Source of the DNA: Serinus canaria
Lineage: Eukaryota > Chordata > Aves > Passeriformes > Fringillidae
Reading direction: 5' to 3'
Length of the DNA stretch: 64,000 nt
Assembly: GCF_022539315.1 (NCBI RefSeq)
Contig: NC_066316.1
Coordinates: 64,399,994-64,463,993, forward strand
Below are positions 1-14,249 of the stretch, piece by piece. The translations under genes and the position numbers were made by a program. The notes beneath the pieces were generated by a model, which saw only the letters and a program-made list of their open reading frames with translations, was not told where the DNA came from and ran no database searches. Position 1 is the first letter of the stretch. Every line of letters begins with the position of its first letter.

Positions 1-1593
1 TGAGGATCAGGAAAAAGTGACATTAATTCCATTGGACAGTGTAACTTCCACCAATTAGTGGACTCACAGGTTTAAGCAAGTCCAGAATAATGGATAATGA
101 CTGAAGAGGTGGTAGGAGACTCTCTCGGTCTTGCTGAGGAAGGGCAGTGCAAGTAGTGTCAAGTAAAGGTCTTAACTGCCTCTTCATTTCTTAAAACACC
201 TGAAGTAGACCTAGCAAATGCAATTAAAAAAGAAAAAGATGCTTTCAACTTTCTGATACACTAGACACCAGTGGTGTGGTATTCAGACGAGAAGCATTCT
301 TAAATGATCCTCGAGTCAGATCTGAGATTCCTTATAAGGTATCCTTATGTTTTTAATGTTTGTTTTACTCCTTTCGTAGCATAGTTTCCAGATGGTGTGG
401 AAAGCTGCAACTTTTTTTGAATGCTTCAAAACAAATTAACCTTTTTTTTTTTTTTTTTATCAAGCCTGTCTTTCTTGTAAGATGGTATCTTCCCTCCTGA
501 ATGCCTACCTTCAGCATTTAGACCTTTTGGCAATTCTCAGTGCCTCTGGAGGCATTCTTATAATTGGGAATTTGTACTTTGTGTAAAAGCTTAGTGGCTA
601 TCACTGATCAAAGACCTGGTGGTTCTGCTGATAATAAAACAAAGTACGAAGTGTACTGACCTAACTAAAAGCACAAAAAGACATTGGAAATACCATTGCT
701 CAAAACTTTATCATTTTTGCTACTTAGCAAAACCAAAGCTAATAGTTGCAGTCTTAAATCCTTTCTGTTCTCTTCATCATCTGAAATTACCAAACTGGTT
801 GAGCAAAGGCTTTTGTGTGGTTGGTAGAATTATTGTAATGTAAAGCTTTACATCGAAAGTGATTGTAGTTGTGAAGACAGAAACACAAGAAGTGCTGGTT
901 TTGACTGAAAGTATCCCGAACAGAGTTGATGGCGTATTGTGTGAAGGATTATTTTTTTCTAACTACTTCGTCTCAGTTTCCAGGGTATTGTCCTTCTTTA
1001 CCTTGAATAGGTGTGATAGGAAGCTGTAAAGCTAAGTGTGGGGAAAATACGTGCTCTGTGACATGGGCACTGGAAGTTTGTAAGGAAAATTTCCTCATGT
1101 CTTACATGAAGAGAGAATTCATCCTTTCCTCTGAAATGTAACAATGTGGGAATTCCCTTACATAGTTCTGTTATTCTGTGCATACTTCCATTAGCATACA
1201 CTAAATCTGTAGCCTGGAGGCTCAGTTTTCTGATACTTGCACAATAAATTAGGTCCTGTTGTGTTTATAATGCACATTAGACCTCTTTAACAGTGCTAAA
1301 ATGCTTTCCTTCATTTTTCATACTTGAGCAAAATATTTCAGTGAAATTTTATTCTGGGAGAGTCTCTGTCTTCTCCATTTATTTTAGTGTCAAGGATATA
1401 TTTAGAACTGATATTTGACTACAAAGAGGAGAGAAATGATGCACTTTTAAGTAAGACTGTTAGACTCTTATTTGTTCCACTTTGCAAAGTGTGGGAGCTA
1501 CTTAAAACCATTTAGTATTTTTTGACTCATTTTAGCAGTTAGGATTACTTCACTTTTCCCCACGCACAGAGGAGATTGAATTAAGCCTTTAAA

Positions 1594-1611
1594 CAGAGAG
1601 AGAGAGAGAGA
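1594..1611. repeat. (GA)n microsatellite
   Basis: About nine uninterrupted GA dinucleotides in the upstream CEP85L intron. Confidence 0.9.
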
Positions 1612-3263
1612 AAGGACAAAGGTAATTCTGTAAGAAAAATGTTAGCATGACAAACAGCTTGGAGAGCTACTTACCTGGTTTTGAAAACTAATAAAGCTAA
1701 GCTGTAAGAAGGGGTGAAACAGATGATAGCCTATGATCATTACTTGTTTTTTTTGATAGGAGGATTCAGCTGATCAACTACAAGTGCACAGCTTTTTTAA
1801 CAGACCCTAGGAACTGACTACATGTCCTGAGGGCTTGCTGTTTAAAGTTTATACTAACTTCAAGTATAACTTAATGTGTTTATTTTCCTAGGTGTTCCCC
1901 TCTTCATACTGCAGTTGATAAACTTTCCAAGTTTAAAAGGTAGCTTTCTCCTCTGTAGTTGCTATATGGAAGTGGATGGAAACTAGGAATATAATTTTGT
2001 GTTTCCATGGGGTGAATAGTGCATTGAGTCCAAAAACAAAGAGGCAAGCCAGCATAGCAGGCATGAGGTAATAGTTGTAGTCTGTGTGCCAAACATGAAA
2101 TAAGAAACATCTGCAGTTTGTATTTTGAAGTTCTGTTTTATGCAAATGTTCTATCTGGAAGCAGAAAACTCACAGGAGTGCCATCAACAATTGGATTGAG
2201 TTTTTGGTCTTGCTCCTGTCAGTGATGAAATGAGAGCAAACCTGTTTCTTTCCTCTCAAGGTTGGAATTTAATCATTGGTTTGATGGTAAATAACTACGG
2301 CTAAATGCTGTCTGTGTATGAATTATAAAGTGCATTATGAATTTGTGTTTGGGTTACATACTTTCTAGAGTAGAAGTCAGGGAAAGCAAAGCTCAATATT
2401 ACATACCTGAGTCAGTTTAAAGATTTTGCCATCTTTTTAGCTAACAGTTGAACACAGCTTTCTGCTGGCTGAATGGATTTTGTCCTCCTCAGTGAAGGCA
2501 GCCAGAGATTTATGCGTATCTAGGTCCAGTTTAGAATCTGCCTCAATGTGCAGTTTGGCAGTAGGATAAGCCTGGTTGCTGCTGGGCATCAGACCTGTAT
2601 GTTCCCACTCCCTTCCTGGCATTGCTTCTTGTCTGACCCCTGGCTGAGCCAACTTATAAAGTCAAATTAGCAGATAACCTTTTCCATGAGTGAGGACAGT
2701 TTGTTCCTGACCCACTTTCTGTAGGCTCTGGAGTGGCAGGGCTTATGCTGGGGAAGCAGGACAAGTGTGTGTCTGGGCAGGGGGAGCAGCCTTTGCCTAG
2801 CAGCTGACCAGCAGGTCCAATTAGCTCTGATGTCGGACAGCGTTCCCAGCTCAGACCCATTTTAGCCAGTGGCATAAACTGGCCAGCTGGACTCTTTGAT
2901 GGAAAGACAGAGCTGTTCTCCTCTTACTTTCTGTAGACTCTGGTTATAGAGAGCGAGCTACCTGATTGTGTCTTTAAACTGCCATGGCAAGATCTCAGAA
3001 GCTCATCCGTCCAATTGACTTATTCTTTTTAGCGGTCATTGTTCCTTTAAATTGCATACTTTCCTGCGTGGGATACCTTGTAACTTGTTGTTGTACAGTC
3101 CTGTGCACATTTGTAAAGTCATAAAAATCAGACCTTGTGAAGGTTCAATTTGAAATACTGTTTTGTGTAGAAGACAAATGTTTTATAGCTGTAATTACGT
3201 ATGATGAGAGTTTGTAATTATCTATGATGAGAGATTTAGGCACTTCTGTGGGGAAAAAAAAAA

Positions 3264-3326
3264 TTAAAATTTAAAATACTTAAAATTTAAAATACTTAAG
3301 TTAAAATTTAAAATACTTAAAATTTA
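3264..3326. repeat. AT-rich tandem repeat, 16-nt unit
   Basis: Three full copies and one partial copy of the unit ttaaaatttaaaatac. A 5-nt ttaag spacer sits between the second and third copies. This is a local tandem expansion in an intron. Confidence 0.85.
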
Positions 3327-6300
3327 GCTCACAGGAAACTGAAGCACAAGTTTATGTTCCTTAAAATATGACCATAGCCTTTTTTTGTAAAGGCAGTTTT
3401 GATACTGCCAGTCAGGTGTATGTGTACTCTGAGGATTGTATTTTGAGTATTTTCTTCTTAAGGTTTCTTTCTTCTACTTAAATTTTTTTCCTGTACTCTT
3501 TTATGTTTTTCTCTCTCTAGTAGGTGAATTCTTTTGCACATTAGTAATACAGAGGACAGGCATAAGCCTTTGTATACCAGGCAGTGTTATCAGCTTCTAT
3601 AAGTAAAAATGTAGATAAAAAGGTCTTTTTCAATATTCTCCTGTTTAAACTCTCATATTCCTATTTTTCTTCCTGTTTCCCTCTATATCTGTACATTTTT
3701 ATCTTTCTTCATGCTTAGAATTGTTCTAATCTGTTTGTAACTGGAAAGCTATGAGAACTTAGTTAACTAGCTTGCAGGCTCTGTCAAGAAAGCACACTAA
3801 TAAAGGATATGAGTCCTTAGGATGAATCATACTTCAGCTATCTGACACTGTAGAGTACTTTTGAGAAACTGAAATGTAAAAATTAAATAGTTCAGGCTGT
3901 CATTTCATCCCACTTCACCCTGCTTCTTACTGCACTTTGATTAAACTTGCATCATCCACCTACTCTCAGCTGCATTCGTGTGAGAGGAGGGACCGGGACC
4001 TTCTGGTATCTTAGTTCATGGCCAGCTGGTAGAGCTGTGAGTTTCCACCACCTCCAGAGCATTTGTAAAAACAAGGATCCTGAAACTGAAATCTGGCCAC
4101 CTTCCCTGGAAGCATTAGGAACCTGTATTCTAAATGTTCTGCTCACCCTGGAAGAGAAAAGCCTGCACTGTAGACCTGGCACTTGTTTTGGATATTTATA
4201 TTAATAAAACTTGCAATCTGTTTTGCAAAAGGACCATGGAGATAAAGTGCACCTGGGAAGTATGTGTCTGGGAGGTTAGGGTTGGGATGCCACTATTTAA
4301 ACACTATTTTTGAAAGAATTTATGAAGTAGTTACTTTCCGAAGTAAGTTGGTTTTTTTTTTTGCCTGCATCTGGAAGGAACACTGACATGCCAGGATCTT
4401 TTTATTGTGTCAGAATATTGGATTGAATGACTGCACCTTATCATTTGCTTTACCTTAGACTGAAGAAGGCTGCTGTTGCACCATTCTATTGCTAACTCCC
4501 AGCTTTTCTAAAGCCCTGTATAAATGTGTTGAAATATGACATCTGCTCTTGTGTCTACTTTTGGAAAGGCTTTTTAGCATTTTGGGTTCCCCTGCCTCCG
4601 TCGCCTTTTCTCACTGTGTGGTCTTTCCATCAGTTAAAATAAAAAAAGAATATTATCCAAGAAGGCTTGTTGTGCATGAAACACACCCCAGAGTGAGATT
4701 TTCTTTAATCTTGTGGCAGTAATGATCTTGCAGGTATGATGAATAAACAAACATTTTTCAATCAAGATTTTAAGATACATCAACTCTATGATACATCATT
4801 GAGAGACCATTTGTGGGATTATTTGTAGACTTCTAGATGTGTGATTATGCAGCCCTATGGTACAGGAGAGAAAGTGAAAGAGAGGCTGTTACATCTTAAA
4901 GAACTTTTTGAGAAGGGAGTGTATAGAAGATGCAACCAGAATAAGTTCAGCAATGTCAGGGGATTATATGAGTGGATGTGGGAAAACTGGGTTTAAGGTG
5001 GGGGGACTTCTTTCAAAATACCGTCATGTGATCTTTGTGCATAATTAGCAGTGTTTTGGGTAAAGGTACAGATGGTGAGGGTCAACTAATTAACTGTGGC
5101 AGTGTCTTTGGGCTGAATGCTGACTCTCTTTCCTTGCAAGGGCTTCAGGCAGACTTCAGTGCCATCCTGGCGTGAAATATGATTATACAGCCTGGTCACA
5201 TCCATGATGACCAGAATGAGCTTCGAGTAGTTAGTTTTGATAGTACTGTAGAGAAATCTTCTTCAGAATCCTTTGACTGTATAAATTTGCACTGGCTGTC
5301 ATGGGTGTTTCACTTCTGGTTACAATCCATGTCAGTCATAGTGTGGAATAGAAAAATCAGTATTCTTAGTTCAGGATGTATCTGCAGTGAAACCCAGTTA
5401 AGTCTTTTGCTGCTGCTTTCCATCCAGTGTCTAGGTAAAGTAACAGTATCACAGCTGTCACTTAAAATAACAGTCTTTACATTCAGGCATGTTAGAGGTA
5501 TTTTAGGAACCAAATGTAAAGACGGTAATGTTATTATTTTGTGTATGTACATCACAGGGGATCTGTGCATGCCACTGAAATTAGGCATGGTAATGATCCA
5601 GAATTAATTGTGAGTCTTTCTCACAGCAGTAGATGACAGCATTCTGTAACACAGAAAATGATACATGTTTTTGTGGAGTGAAATTTCAACAACTGTTCCC
5701 TTTTAATAAATAATCTACTTCCTGCCCTTTATATGCATAGTTGTAAAGGGATCTGTTTTAAATGCCTAGGCTGGAAACAGAGGACTTTGTTGGTATATTT
5801 ACTGACCAAATTTAAGGAGACATTCAACTGTTTGTACAAACATGGCTTCTTTTGAGATTTTTTTGTGATCTTATGTGCATGTTGTAGTGTTTGTTGATGG
5901 AAATTGCAGCCTGGTAGAATAACAGTACTTTTTTCTCTCCTAGTGAATCCTATGAAAGGTAGATTTTTCTAACCCACTAAAGAATGATCATAGGCAGACG
6001 CTAATATACAATTCAGCAGTGCAAATATTGATTAGAAATTTTTGCTTGCTTTTCTTACTCCACTCTGTATTTTGGGCAGATGGTGCTGGCTGTTGAGTGG
6101 CAGGTTAGAGATCAGAGCAGCAGGGTGAGGCAGGTGTGCTGGCTGAGCAGTGTGGGGACTCCTGGGTATCTTCTGTTTTTACACTTGGTTCTTTAGTGTA
6201 GGCTGTTTGTTTGCTGTGTGAAAGATCATGCATTTGCAGAGAGCTGTCTAAAAAGGAGATGGGGAGCATAGAATGGGGTGCACAGCAACTGGGGGTTCCT

Positions 6301-6954
6301 CAGGACTTGGCTCAGAAGCTGAGTTTCAAATAAAGAAAGTAATATATAAATTTTTAAATAATGTCTTGGACTAATGAGGTCTATAAGGTCCTATTTATGG
6401 GTTACTTACTGTTCAGGCTTAGTATTTGGGTTTGTTTCTACTATGTTGGTGCTTGTATCTGGCTGTTTATGATACAGCTTTTCAAAGCTGATTGTAACTT
6501 TCTCAGGCAGACACTTGCGTATTTGTAATCGCCTTCTCTGAAATAGAATCTCCATTAGGTCTGCAAGGTAACACAATTGTGTGGATGTGCCATGAAACAT
6601 CAAAAACTGCAGACTTCTGGATTATGTCATTAGCTATCCTTTTTAGAAAAAAAAAAGGAGTATGCTTAATGTCAGGGGGCAAAGGGAAAGCATTTCTTGA
6701 AGGACACGCCTGGGGCTTGCTGTGTCCCCAGGCTGTCTGTGTGTAGGTGTAAAACTGAGAATAGATTACAGCAGGGTGATTTGTGGTGCCTGTTGCTTTC
6801 TCTAGTTACAGTACCTGCAGAGATCCTGATGGGAATGAGTGTCTGCCCCCTCTAGTATGTTAGCCCTGTTTGCGAGCCAAGTCTAGTTGCACTGGGTTGT
6901 TGCAACAATATGTTTGAAGCATGGCTCTTGAGGTGTTTGAAAAACTTTCTTGGA

Positions 6955-7070
6955 ATGAAGGGTGGTAAAATGCTGGAAGAACCAGAGAGGTTGTGAAATC
7001 GGTGTCCTTGGAGGTGTTCAAGACTCAGCTGGATGAGGCCCTGAGTAGTCTGATCTAATTATCTTGCTTT
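6955..7070 (+). mobile_element. CR1 LINE fragment (old, plus orientation)
   Basis: The stretch resembles the 3' part of an avian CR1 LINE. It contains a block like 'gaggttgtgaaatcggtgtccttggaggtgttcaagactc', seen here as gaggttgtgaaatcgg and then ccttggaggtgttcaagact, followed by a segment like 'agctggatgaggccctgag'. No open reading frame survives. The boundaries are approximate because the copy is diverged. Confidence 0.65.
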
Positions 7071-9386
7071 CAGCTGAAGGTTAGAGTATGTGACTTCTGA
7101 AAGTCCTTTCTTAAGTTACTCTCTGTGGTATTTTTAGCTTTTATTCCTCAAAGTTCCACCAGAGCCTCTCCCTTTTGGGCATTTGTGTATGGATGGTTGT
7201 GGGTTCATATGCATTTGTCTAACCAAGAGATCTGAAGGGTTTGACACTTAATACTGTCTTTATGCTACCACTACTCCATATTAAATTATCTGGTGCATTT
7301 CTTTTAACACTTGTGTAACACCATAAAAGCTGAAATATCACCAAGGAGTTGTATGGTGGAAAATGGCATAATGAAGGGTGAAACAATCTAAATTTCTGTT
7401 CTATAAATGTATTTTAAATGTCTCCTAAATCAGAACTGTCTCTGATTTAATTAGCTTGGCATTCCATAAGTCAGTTTGACTCTTGCTTGAATAGCTAGAT
7501 GTAGCTTGAGAGGAATGAAGTGGAATTCTTCTGGAAAGTAGCCCTGTTCAGAGGGAGGTGTGGTAAAATTACTGTTCCCAAAGCAGACAGAGTATTAGTG
7601 AGAAATGTGCTGGATGGTAAGAGAAGAAGAAATGTTGCAGTTTCCCACTAGCTACATGCAAAACAGTCACACTTGAGTACATTAGATGATGACACAAGAG
7701 AGTGTGATATGGAGGATGACATATCCTGGAGTGGCGGAGTTGGAATCTTGGCTGGGACCCCTTTTTAGGGTGTGACTGTTGAGCCATGGGCACGTGTATC
7801 CGTGTCTGGCTCCTCTGGTCTTCCCCCTCACCCTTGGACTTGAAAGATACTCACTGGAATAGTTGAAGAGACTTCTGGAGAGGCAAAACTAAACTTAAGG
7901 AAGAGAAGGAAATACATTGCACAAGGTATAGCTGAAGTAGAATGAAGGGGAAGGAGAACTGGGTGATTTTGAATTGCAGGGAGAAATAGTAGACAAATGT
8001 GCTAAAGGGAAGAAGAGACAGTAATCTCAAAAGAGAATGAAGTTCAGGCAATGAGGTGGACAGGTATATTTAAGGCCTTCAAGAACCTACCCACAAAAAA
8101 GACTGTTTTAGATGTCATGTGACAGGTCAATAGCACATGCTATAAGGAATTTAGTGTGTAAGTATTTACTGTGTTTGTCAGTTTTCAACTGGCTTGGCAA
8201 GCAGCTGTCACCACTCTGGCTACTAGGTCTAGTGATTTGGCTGCTGTATGGGAACCATGTGTGTATTTATGTATGGGGGGCTGGGGTTGTATATGTAGCC
8301 ACATATTTAATTTTTGCATAATTTTCTGAACTATTTAATTTACTGGAAAACAAGTACAGGTGGAAACAGCAGATATCCTTGCAGAGGCAAATTGCTGTTA
8401 CGACTTCAGATGGACACTGCTGAAAGTGTTTAAGTGATCTAAAAATAACGTCATGTAGCATAAGAGACATTATATGTGAGCTGATACTTCTTCTTGAATC
8501 ATTTCCTGCTGAAAGTGCTATACAAAGCTAAGTGCTACAGGGGGTGTATGTATGTGATTATATATAAATGAAGAGCAGCCATGCTTTTTTCCATGGTTTG
8601 TTATGTGCCTGTGCTGGTTCAGAGTATGAATGTGGTGATCAGTATTCTGCCTTTAAACAATGCTCAGATTTAGATACTGGCTGTTGGAAGTTGTAATAGT
8701 CTTCTGGGATTGTACTCTGTGATAAATTTTCCCTTGAGGTTGGCTGTGAGAATATGTGGCCTACTTTAAAAACTCCTTGAACAGAGGAAGTGGTTGCTGC
8801 TTTGAATTGTGTTCTAAAATGTAATATTTTAACGATTATTTAAATGAAAAAAAAGTAACCAAAATGAAACAAACTGTAGATGGATACGTGTCTCACAAAG
8901 GCAGTTTACGTGCAGCTACATAAGGAATTACTTTAGATATCAGTGTTGACGATTTCATTGCTGGCTTTATCACCTAGGTCATGTGGTTTATGCACAGCAG
9001 AAAAGGACTGTATCTCAGTGGCCAAATCTTCAACTAGTTTCTGTCCTAAAATTAATTAATTGCTTTGTATTTGAAAGCTTGCAGTGCAAAATTCTGCTGT
9101 GAACTGAGGATCAGTTCTAGGATAGGAATCACATGATAAGTGTCTTGTTAAAGAGTACAAGAAAAGTTTAAAATAGTAAAAATGCATATGTTGGAATGTT
9201 GGGGAAGCTTTCATCTAGCAAAAGGATTTTACTAAACAAAAAACTGCAAACCTCTAAGACACATACACACTCTGGCTCAAGTTTTATCTATGAAAAATAG
9301 GATTCACTTTTCATCTTGACAGGTATTTTGTTGCTGATTTTTGTATTGTATCTCCAATGACAGACCTCTGGCTTTCTTTTTTGTAG

Positions 9387-9548
9387 GCTCGGATTATTCC
9401 TCAGTGGGATGGTTACCTGGTACTGAATCCCTGTGGCAGTCCTCAACGATTTCATCAAGCAGTCAAAACAATCCTGTGAGAAGACACAGCATAGCTTCTG
9501 ACAGCGGGGACACTGGGATTGGTACCTCCTGTTCTGACAGTGTGGAAG
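9387..9548 (+). CDS. CEP85L: CEP85L internal coding exon (exon 2 by comparison with mammals)
   Basis: This 162-nt exon encodes 54 residues of CEP85L, a centrosomal coiled-coil protein needed for neuronal migration. It is bounded by a T-rich tract plus tag acceptor (AG at 9385-9386) and a consensus GTGAGT donor starting at 9549. The preceding intron is phase 1, so the first base of the Gly codon comes from the upstream exon; the exon also ends one base into a codon. The translation begins (G)[17 protein letters not shown] and carries the serine-rich stretch [15 protein letters not shown] followed by TSCSDSVE. As I recall the human protein, that stretch is nearly invariant. Human posterior-predominant lissencephaly variants are reported to cluster in this exon and its donor site. 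The coiled-coil region lies downstream and outside the window. The paralogue CEP85 was considered, but the residues fit CEP85L better. Confidence 0.95.
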
Positions 9549-12500
9549 GTGAGTTGACACTGCTAAGTTTTGTATGTTGCTGAGAGAGAAACAATCCAAA
9601 ACGATTTAAAGATGTTTTTCACAAGCTAACCATACTTTTGCAAAGCTGTTGAGCGCATGCAGTTTTTTTCTTGCTGGAGCCCAGTAATTGTTTTGGTGAG
9701 GGTTGATTAATTTAGTTCTGCATGAGTTGTATGCATTAACTTGTGTCTCTGCCACAGAGGGGGTGCTTGTGTTACACATTTTGATAATTGCAATTGCAAG
9801 AAGTGCCAAATTTATACAGAGGAGTAATGTCCTGTACTGCAGCACTTGATAAACAAGTACGGAAAAAGCAGAAACTTTCGAGGGAGTTGATAAAAGGACA
9901 ATGCTTTCTGGTATTCATTATGTGTGTCAGCAAAGAAAGTTTGCTCATCTTGCTGTGAATGAAGCGTGTTGTCTCTTCTCATCTCCACTTCTGGTGGGAA
10001 GGAGTTCACATTTTATTGCATGGCATTTGACACATAGTTAACGATCTTTGGGAAGAATCAACAGTATCTAAAGATTGTCAGAACTTAGTTGGGATTAAAT
10101 CATGATTAGTCAAAGGTGATTTTATTAGGGAGGGGTACAGCCTCTACAGTGGCAGTGTTTCCATAACATTGTCACCCTCCCTGTGCAATCTGTCACTGGA
10201 ATTAAGCTGGAATGAGAGAGATGTAGTGAGACTTGAGGTTTTCTTCTTGCATTGACTTATTTCCCAGTAAGATTTTTGAGACAGATAATGAATGACAGCA
10301 GGATTGTGATATACTTTTCTCCAGCAGCTTTCTATGCCTGATAAATTTTGCGAAAGGGCTAGCTGGAATGAGGAAGAACAGGAAGAATTAGTAGAAATGA
10401 AGTAAGGAATGCTGAACCGGTGTAAGACAGAAGGCTCTCTGAAGGGCTGAGCATTCCTGAGGAGAGGTCCAAATGCCTCAGTTAAGTCTGTCAGGCCTCT
10501 TTTGCACATGAGAAAATCCTTTCCACCCTCCTTCTGATGCATCTGTCAGCTCATAACTTACTTTCTGCTTCCTTTCATCTGTAAACAGTTGTTGGCTTTG
10601 GCAAAATAAGGGTTTTGGTCGGATATTCAAGTTCCTGTGTGTAAAACTGAAATAGTGAATGGTTATTAATGCAGAAGTTTTTTGGTATTTTTTCCACCTG
10701 AGACATAGGGGGGATGAAGTACTCTCATGGTGTGTATTTATATATAGCTTTAATCACTCCCAGCCAAATGCTACACAATAGTATTTTAAGATGCAGCATT
10801 TTAATTAAAACCATGCCCTCCCCTCCCCCCTTTCGAGGGCTTCCCCATTTGAGGGGTGGGATGAAGGAGAGGAAATGAAACAGCAGCTCCTCATCAGATG
10901 TTTTGTTCTCCTCTGCAGGCAAGAGAATAATCAGTTCAGGGCTGGGTGGGGGGAGAATAAAATAAAGAGGTTAGGTTGCAAGGTTGCAAGACAGATAGTT
11001 TATGAGGTTTGTCTTTGGCAGTGCTTTACAATGGTCAGTTCTACTGCATCCTTAATGTTACACATTTCCCACCACCTTGTTTGAAAATCTTTTAAGTAGC
11101 AGAAAAGAAACTGTTAAAGAAAAAAGGAGGGAAACCTAATGCGAAATGAAGATTAATGGAGGAATGATATGACAGGCCTGGAAATTGATTGTATATGTCT
11201 ATTTTTAGTGGAAGGGGTTGATGCCTATGATACCTAGTTGTCTGCATCTCTCAAGCTGCCCCCTGCACACATCCACAGAAAGAAAAGAGTATCATTGTCA
11301 TCTGTGGAACTGTCAGGCCAGACTGGTAATTGCAGACTTGATGCTGGCCATCTGCTGTCGATGTGGTGCTGGGGAAGAAGCTCCTGGGGATTTTTAGAGG
11401 CAAATTTTTTTCACAAGTTGGCAGATTATTGCAGCTTTTAACAATGTTCAGATAATGAATTGTGGCCTTACTATTTCCTTTCTGTTATGCTCACTAAAAA
11501 TAAGAAACCTAATTTGAGAATTAGCATTAACATCTCCTTTAATTCTGAAGGTTGCACCTGAGTTTGTACAGATATATAGTTGCTAGTAAATATGCTCATG
11601 CATAGAATGGACTGCAGGTGCATGTAAAATATATTTTTAATGGGATTTTTTCATAGCATCTTAAATGTTCTTTCAAATTAATCTTCTTACTCATACTTAT
11701 TTCAGGAATATTCATTCTCTTTGAAAATGCAGGGTTAAAAAAAAGACAAGTACCTCTTGTGTTTGGCTCAAACCTTTGTGATTTGGAGGGGAGATGGGTT
11801 TCGACAAAGACAGGAAAAAGAAACCTTTAATGTTAAAATGTATCCAGCTGATTATATATTATGTTGTGCAAAGGTAGGAAAATTATGAAGTGAAATAGGC
11901 AATGGAGTTGAAATTGCATGATGTTGATGTGCACTGTGGGAGCTGAGGACAGAAATTTACAAACCTTAAATGTGGGGATGTTGTGGTTTGGGTAGATCTG
12001 ACACTTTTGAGTGTGCTCTAAATTTAAAGATTAAAAGGCATTTTATAGCTGTTTAAACTACAGTTAATGTATTTGGGGTTTTTTATTTGTTTCCTGTCAG
12101 TTTGCATCCTGTTCTGGATTCACATGAGCTTTTTCACTTCATTTTTAACAACTGTTGTGATGCCTCTGTATAACCATTCTTTCAGTAGCACTTACAGAAG
12201 AAATACAAAGTTTATATGTTAAGTGTTTTTGAGACTGTTTTTATTTGGGTTACCTAATTAGAGAATCAGGGACTTGGCAGAAATTAAGTGGTCTCTAAAC
12301 CCCAGCAGAGCTCTTTCTCTAGTGCACGTTCTGAGTTTTGCCTTTTAGAATGGGAGGGATAAGAACTAGATATTAATGTGGTGAGATACAGGGCCCATGA
12401 TTCTTGCAGACCAGAACATTTTCCTTCATCAGATAAGCTTGTTGTGCTCTGGAAAGTCCCTAAATCTTTCTCCCTTATTGCAATTAATTTAATTTAATAT

Positions 12501-14249
12501 TTCTGGTTGCAAACTAATAGTGTGAAAATTCATAGACTGTTGCTTTCCTGGGAGAAAGAGTTTGGATGCAGAGAATCAGAGTTACTGCTTATTTAGGAGT
12601 TGATGTTCTGCCAGTTTAACTTTAATAAACCCCCTTTTCTAATAACCTTCCAACAACTTCTCTGGAATGCTTAGCTGATAGAATAGGAACTTGTTTTGAT
12701 GTTATGAGACACAGAGGTGTATCATTGTCTGTCATTTTTAAGGGAATATGTGATCTTTTTAAGGATTTAAAAACATACTAATTACTTCAGTTGAATTGTT
12801 GCATTTGTTTGTATGCCAAAGAACATGGAGAACAAGAATCAAAGTTACTTGGTTTTGCTCTTTCAGTACTCTTTCATCCAGCAGGTCCCAAGCATGGTAT
12901 TCTAGTGCTTTCTTTTTTTTTAATTAAGAAGAAAAAGAAAAGGTAATAAATATAACCATTCAATATAGTGAAAGGCAGAAGTGAGTTTCAAGAGGCAAAA
13001 TTTAATTTTGAAGTATCTTGAGGAGGGTTTTCTTCTGCTGCTAAAGATAATGGGATTGACAGTGTGTAGGTGGATCATGTAGATTGTGCTATCGGTTTGG
13101 TATCACAAAAGTGCAATAACACAAGGATCCTAGATATTGATTGCTGGCAGTGTTCACTGTCTACTGTGTTCTGTGATTTTTTTAAGAGGATGGGTTTTCA
13201 GAGAAATTTCTGATTTTAATTGAGTTGAGGTTAATCTCTGTGCCCTTGGATCCTGGCAAGGGCGGTATTGACAAGTATTGACATATATTTGGTGAAGCAG
13301 CTTGATTATTTGGAGGGTAGAAAATAATCAGGTTTGAGGCATTTTTCCTTTTTTCCTTCCTTTCTGCTTGCCAAGTCTCACATTATGAAGCGGTGTCCAG
13401 CCCTCTGTGAGTCAGAGTTATTGTGTTACTTGGATATTATCTACCCTGACTATCAGAAATGTGCACTGCACTTAAGCCTGTATTAGTCTCTAGCCCTTGT
13501 AAGTGGTATTGCCATGGCTTGCTAGAATCAAGGGTCTGTATAGCTGATGGGAGTAAAAAGATTAATGCTCAGAGTTTGGCTGTTTATTTTTTGGGGGGTT
13601 TTAAGATTAAAATAAAAGTTAAAGGTTATTTCAGATTCTAGTAGCCTAATCCCAGGATTTAATGAATAGGAAAAAATTATGCTAGTAATTTTCCACTAAA
13701 ATAAGGAGGAGAAATTGCTTCAAGTAACAGTGACATACTCTATGTGAACTTGTATACTCTGAATTTGAAACTGGCTTGAACTAAACTAAAAGCACTTACG
13801 AGTTTCATGCATGAATATTCTGCAGAGAGAAATAGCTGCTGCTTTAACTTCATACTTTGCCTTCTTTTGTGACAGTTTCTCCATAGGAACAAGCTCTCAC
13901 AGAATGCTCAGTTTTCCTCACATAAAAAATACCAGCAGGACCTTTTTCTGGCTAGTGGGAGTGTTCTGCACAGTGAACTTGGTGCATTTTGCCTTCAGCT
14001 AACACCAGTAGCTGTTTCTCAGAAAAATTATTTCTGTTGTTCTAATTGGAAATGACTCAGTGAGAATAAGTTCTGTTTACTTAGAATTTAGTGGCATTCT
14101 CTTGGTTACTGTGCAAAAAATTATTTCTGTCATATGATGTATTTTGGAGCTATGTCACTGAGTTGTACCAGAATGCTGAAATGGTGAGATGGGGGAGAGG
14201 ATCAGAAGGGCAAAAAACCTTGGAAAAAACCTCCCAAACTTCAGGTTTG

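Larger units (their letters stand above)
1..9386 (+). other. CEP85L: CEP85L intron upstream of the 162-nt exon (3' part)
   Basis: No coding exon was recognised in this stretch. It is AT-rich intronic DNA that ends at a clear 3' splice site, a T-rich tract followed by tag at 9384-9386. It contains a poly-T run (442-458), a GA run (1594-1611), a short 16-nt AT-rich tandem repeat (3264-3326) and one weak CR1 fragment near 6955-7070. A 142-codon open frame at 5179-5607 has no recognisable domain and is treated as chance. Confidence 0.8.

Noticed and set aside
5179..5607. 142-codon open frame on the plus strand
   Set aside because: No recognisable domain, intron-like base composition, no promoter or splice context. 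The length is compatible with chance in 64 kb.
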